This document shows, piece after piece, positions 6,922-7,311 of a DNA stretch of 7,311 bases. Position numbers and translations under genes: made by a program. The stretch covers positions 1 to 7,311 of the forward strand of contig JAUMXP010000049.1 in the NCBI GenBank assembly GCA_030529125.1, in the 5' to 3' direction. The DNA comes from Eubacteriales bacterium. GTDB taxonomy: Bacteria; Bacillota; Clostridia; Oscillospirales; Acutalibacteraceae. Numbering within the stretch: the stretch's first letter is position 1; every line of letters begins with the position of its first letter. A model generated the notes under the pieces. It worked only from the letters and a program-made list of their open reading frames with translations. It did no database searches and was not told the DNA's origin.

Positions 6922-7311
6922 TTGTTGATTTATATATATTTCGGAGTCACTATATTTTTAGTGTTACTTGATCAGCTTTTTAAGTATCTTGCGTATTTTT
7001 ATTTACAACCAGTGTCATCTGTAGAAGCAATTCCATATCTTCTTGACCTTGTATATGTAGAGAACAGGGGAGTAGCTTTTGGAATGTTTCAGGATATGCA
7101 ATGGCTGTATATAACAATTACTAGTATTGTGATTGTTGTTTTTGTAGTTTTGCTTATTAAATACTACAAAAAGAGCAAGATGTTTTCTGTTGCAGCAACA
7201 TTGATTATTGCTGGTGGTATCGGCAATCTGATAGATAGAGTATGGCATGGCTTTGTTATTGATTATTTACAGCTGTCATTCTTTGACCCTGTTTGTAATT
7301 TTGCTGATTAT
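6922..7311 (+). CDS. lspA: Lipoprotein signal peptidase (signal peptidase II), 3' end outside window
   Basis: LspA is a multi-pass inner-membrane aspartyl protease that cleaves the signal peptide of prolipoproteins after lipidation by Lgt. The 130 residues present cover nearly all family motifs. The first membrane helix ends in LLDQLFKYLA (15-24). VENRGVAFGMF (46-56) matches the NxGaAFg motif. A second hydrophobic segment lies at about 61-79. GGIGNLIDRVWHGFVIDYL (98-116) contains the catalytic Asp in VIDY (D114), and CNFADY (125-130) contains the second catalytic Asp (D129). The window ends at the following codon, so the final membrane helix and the stop are missing. No ATG fits; the start is TTG 6922 (or TTG 6925), and TAG at 6910-6912 closes the frame upstream. 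The gene follows ileS by 56 bases containing a hairpin. The ileS-lspA order is common in bacteria. Identification is certain; the exact start is uncertain by one codon. Confidence 0.95.
   Translation, partial: MLIYIYFGVTIFLVLLDQLFKYLAYFYLQPVSSVEAIPYLLDLVYVENRGVAFGMFQDMQWLYITITSIVIVVFVVLLIKYYKKSKMFSVAATLIIAGGIGNLIDRVWHGFVIDYLQLSFFDPVCNFADY

Noticed and set aside
6913..6955. Internal promoter for lspA (TTGATT, TATATA and TATATT boxes)
   Set aside because: The boxes are badly spaced or fall inside the lspA coding start. AT-rich sequence gives such matches by chance.
7015..7248. 77-codon minus-strand open frame opposite lspA
   Set aside because: LspA motifs are on the plus strand at the same bases, and there is no SD or family resemblance for the minus-strand product.

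Overview
The window is a compact, entirely plus-strand gene cluster from a low-GC Gram-positive bacterium. The gene content and order (YggS/YlmE - SepF/YlmF - YlmH - DivIVA - IleS - LspA, with an HlyD-like membrane protein in front) are those of the Firmicutes division-associated ylm cluster. SepF, YlmH and DivIVA together, an AT-rich composition and AGGAG-type ribosome binding sites point to Clostridia. A Ruminococcus/Oscillospiraceae-like member is my best guess, but this is inferred from the layout and not from a database match.

Layout. Bases 3-101 are the C-terminal end of an unidentified upstream gene. 76-1437 encodes a single-pass HlyD/membrane-fusion-like protein that overlaps both neighbours. 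1418-2128 is the PLP-binding YggS/YlmE protein. 2150-2656 is sepF. 2653-3396 is ylmH, coupled to sepF by an ATGA overlap. 3409-4074 is divIVA. 4094-6865 is ileS. A perfect 13-bp hairpin followed by four T lies at 6876-6910, and lspA begins at 6922 with a TTG codon and runs off the end of the window just after its second catalytic aspartate. There is no gene-free stretch longer than about 60 bases, and no tRNA, rRNA, CRISPR array, mobile element or phage signature.

How the genes fit together. SepF (membrane anchor and bundler of FtsZ) and DivIVA (sensor of negatively curved membrane) act at the septum and poles. YlmH is an S4-domain RNA-binding protein, YggS a PLP-homeostasis protein, IleS an essential aminoacyl-tRNA synthetase, and LspA the lipoprotein signal peptidase. 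Overlaps and short spacers suggest one transcript from upstream of the window through ileS, with the hairpin after ileS likely to reduce transcription into lspA.

This is mostly a conserved housekeeping region and I see no convincing new system. The points most worth a second look are the partnerless HlyD-like protein locked into the division cluster, the hairpin directly abutting the lspA ribosome binding site, the absence of ylmG between sepF and ylmH with an SD-less coupled start, and sequence variants in IleS and DivIVA.
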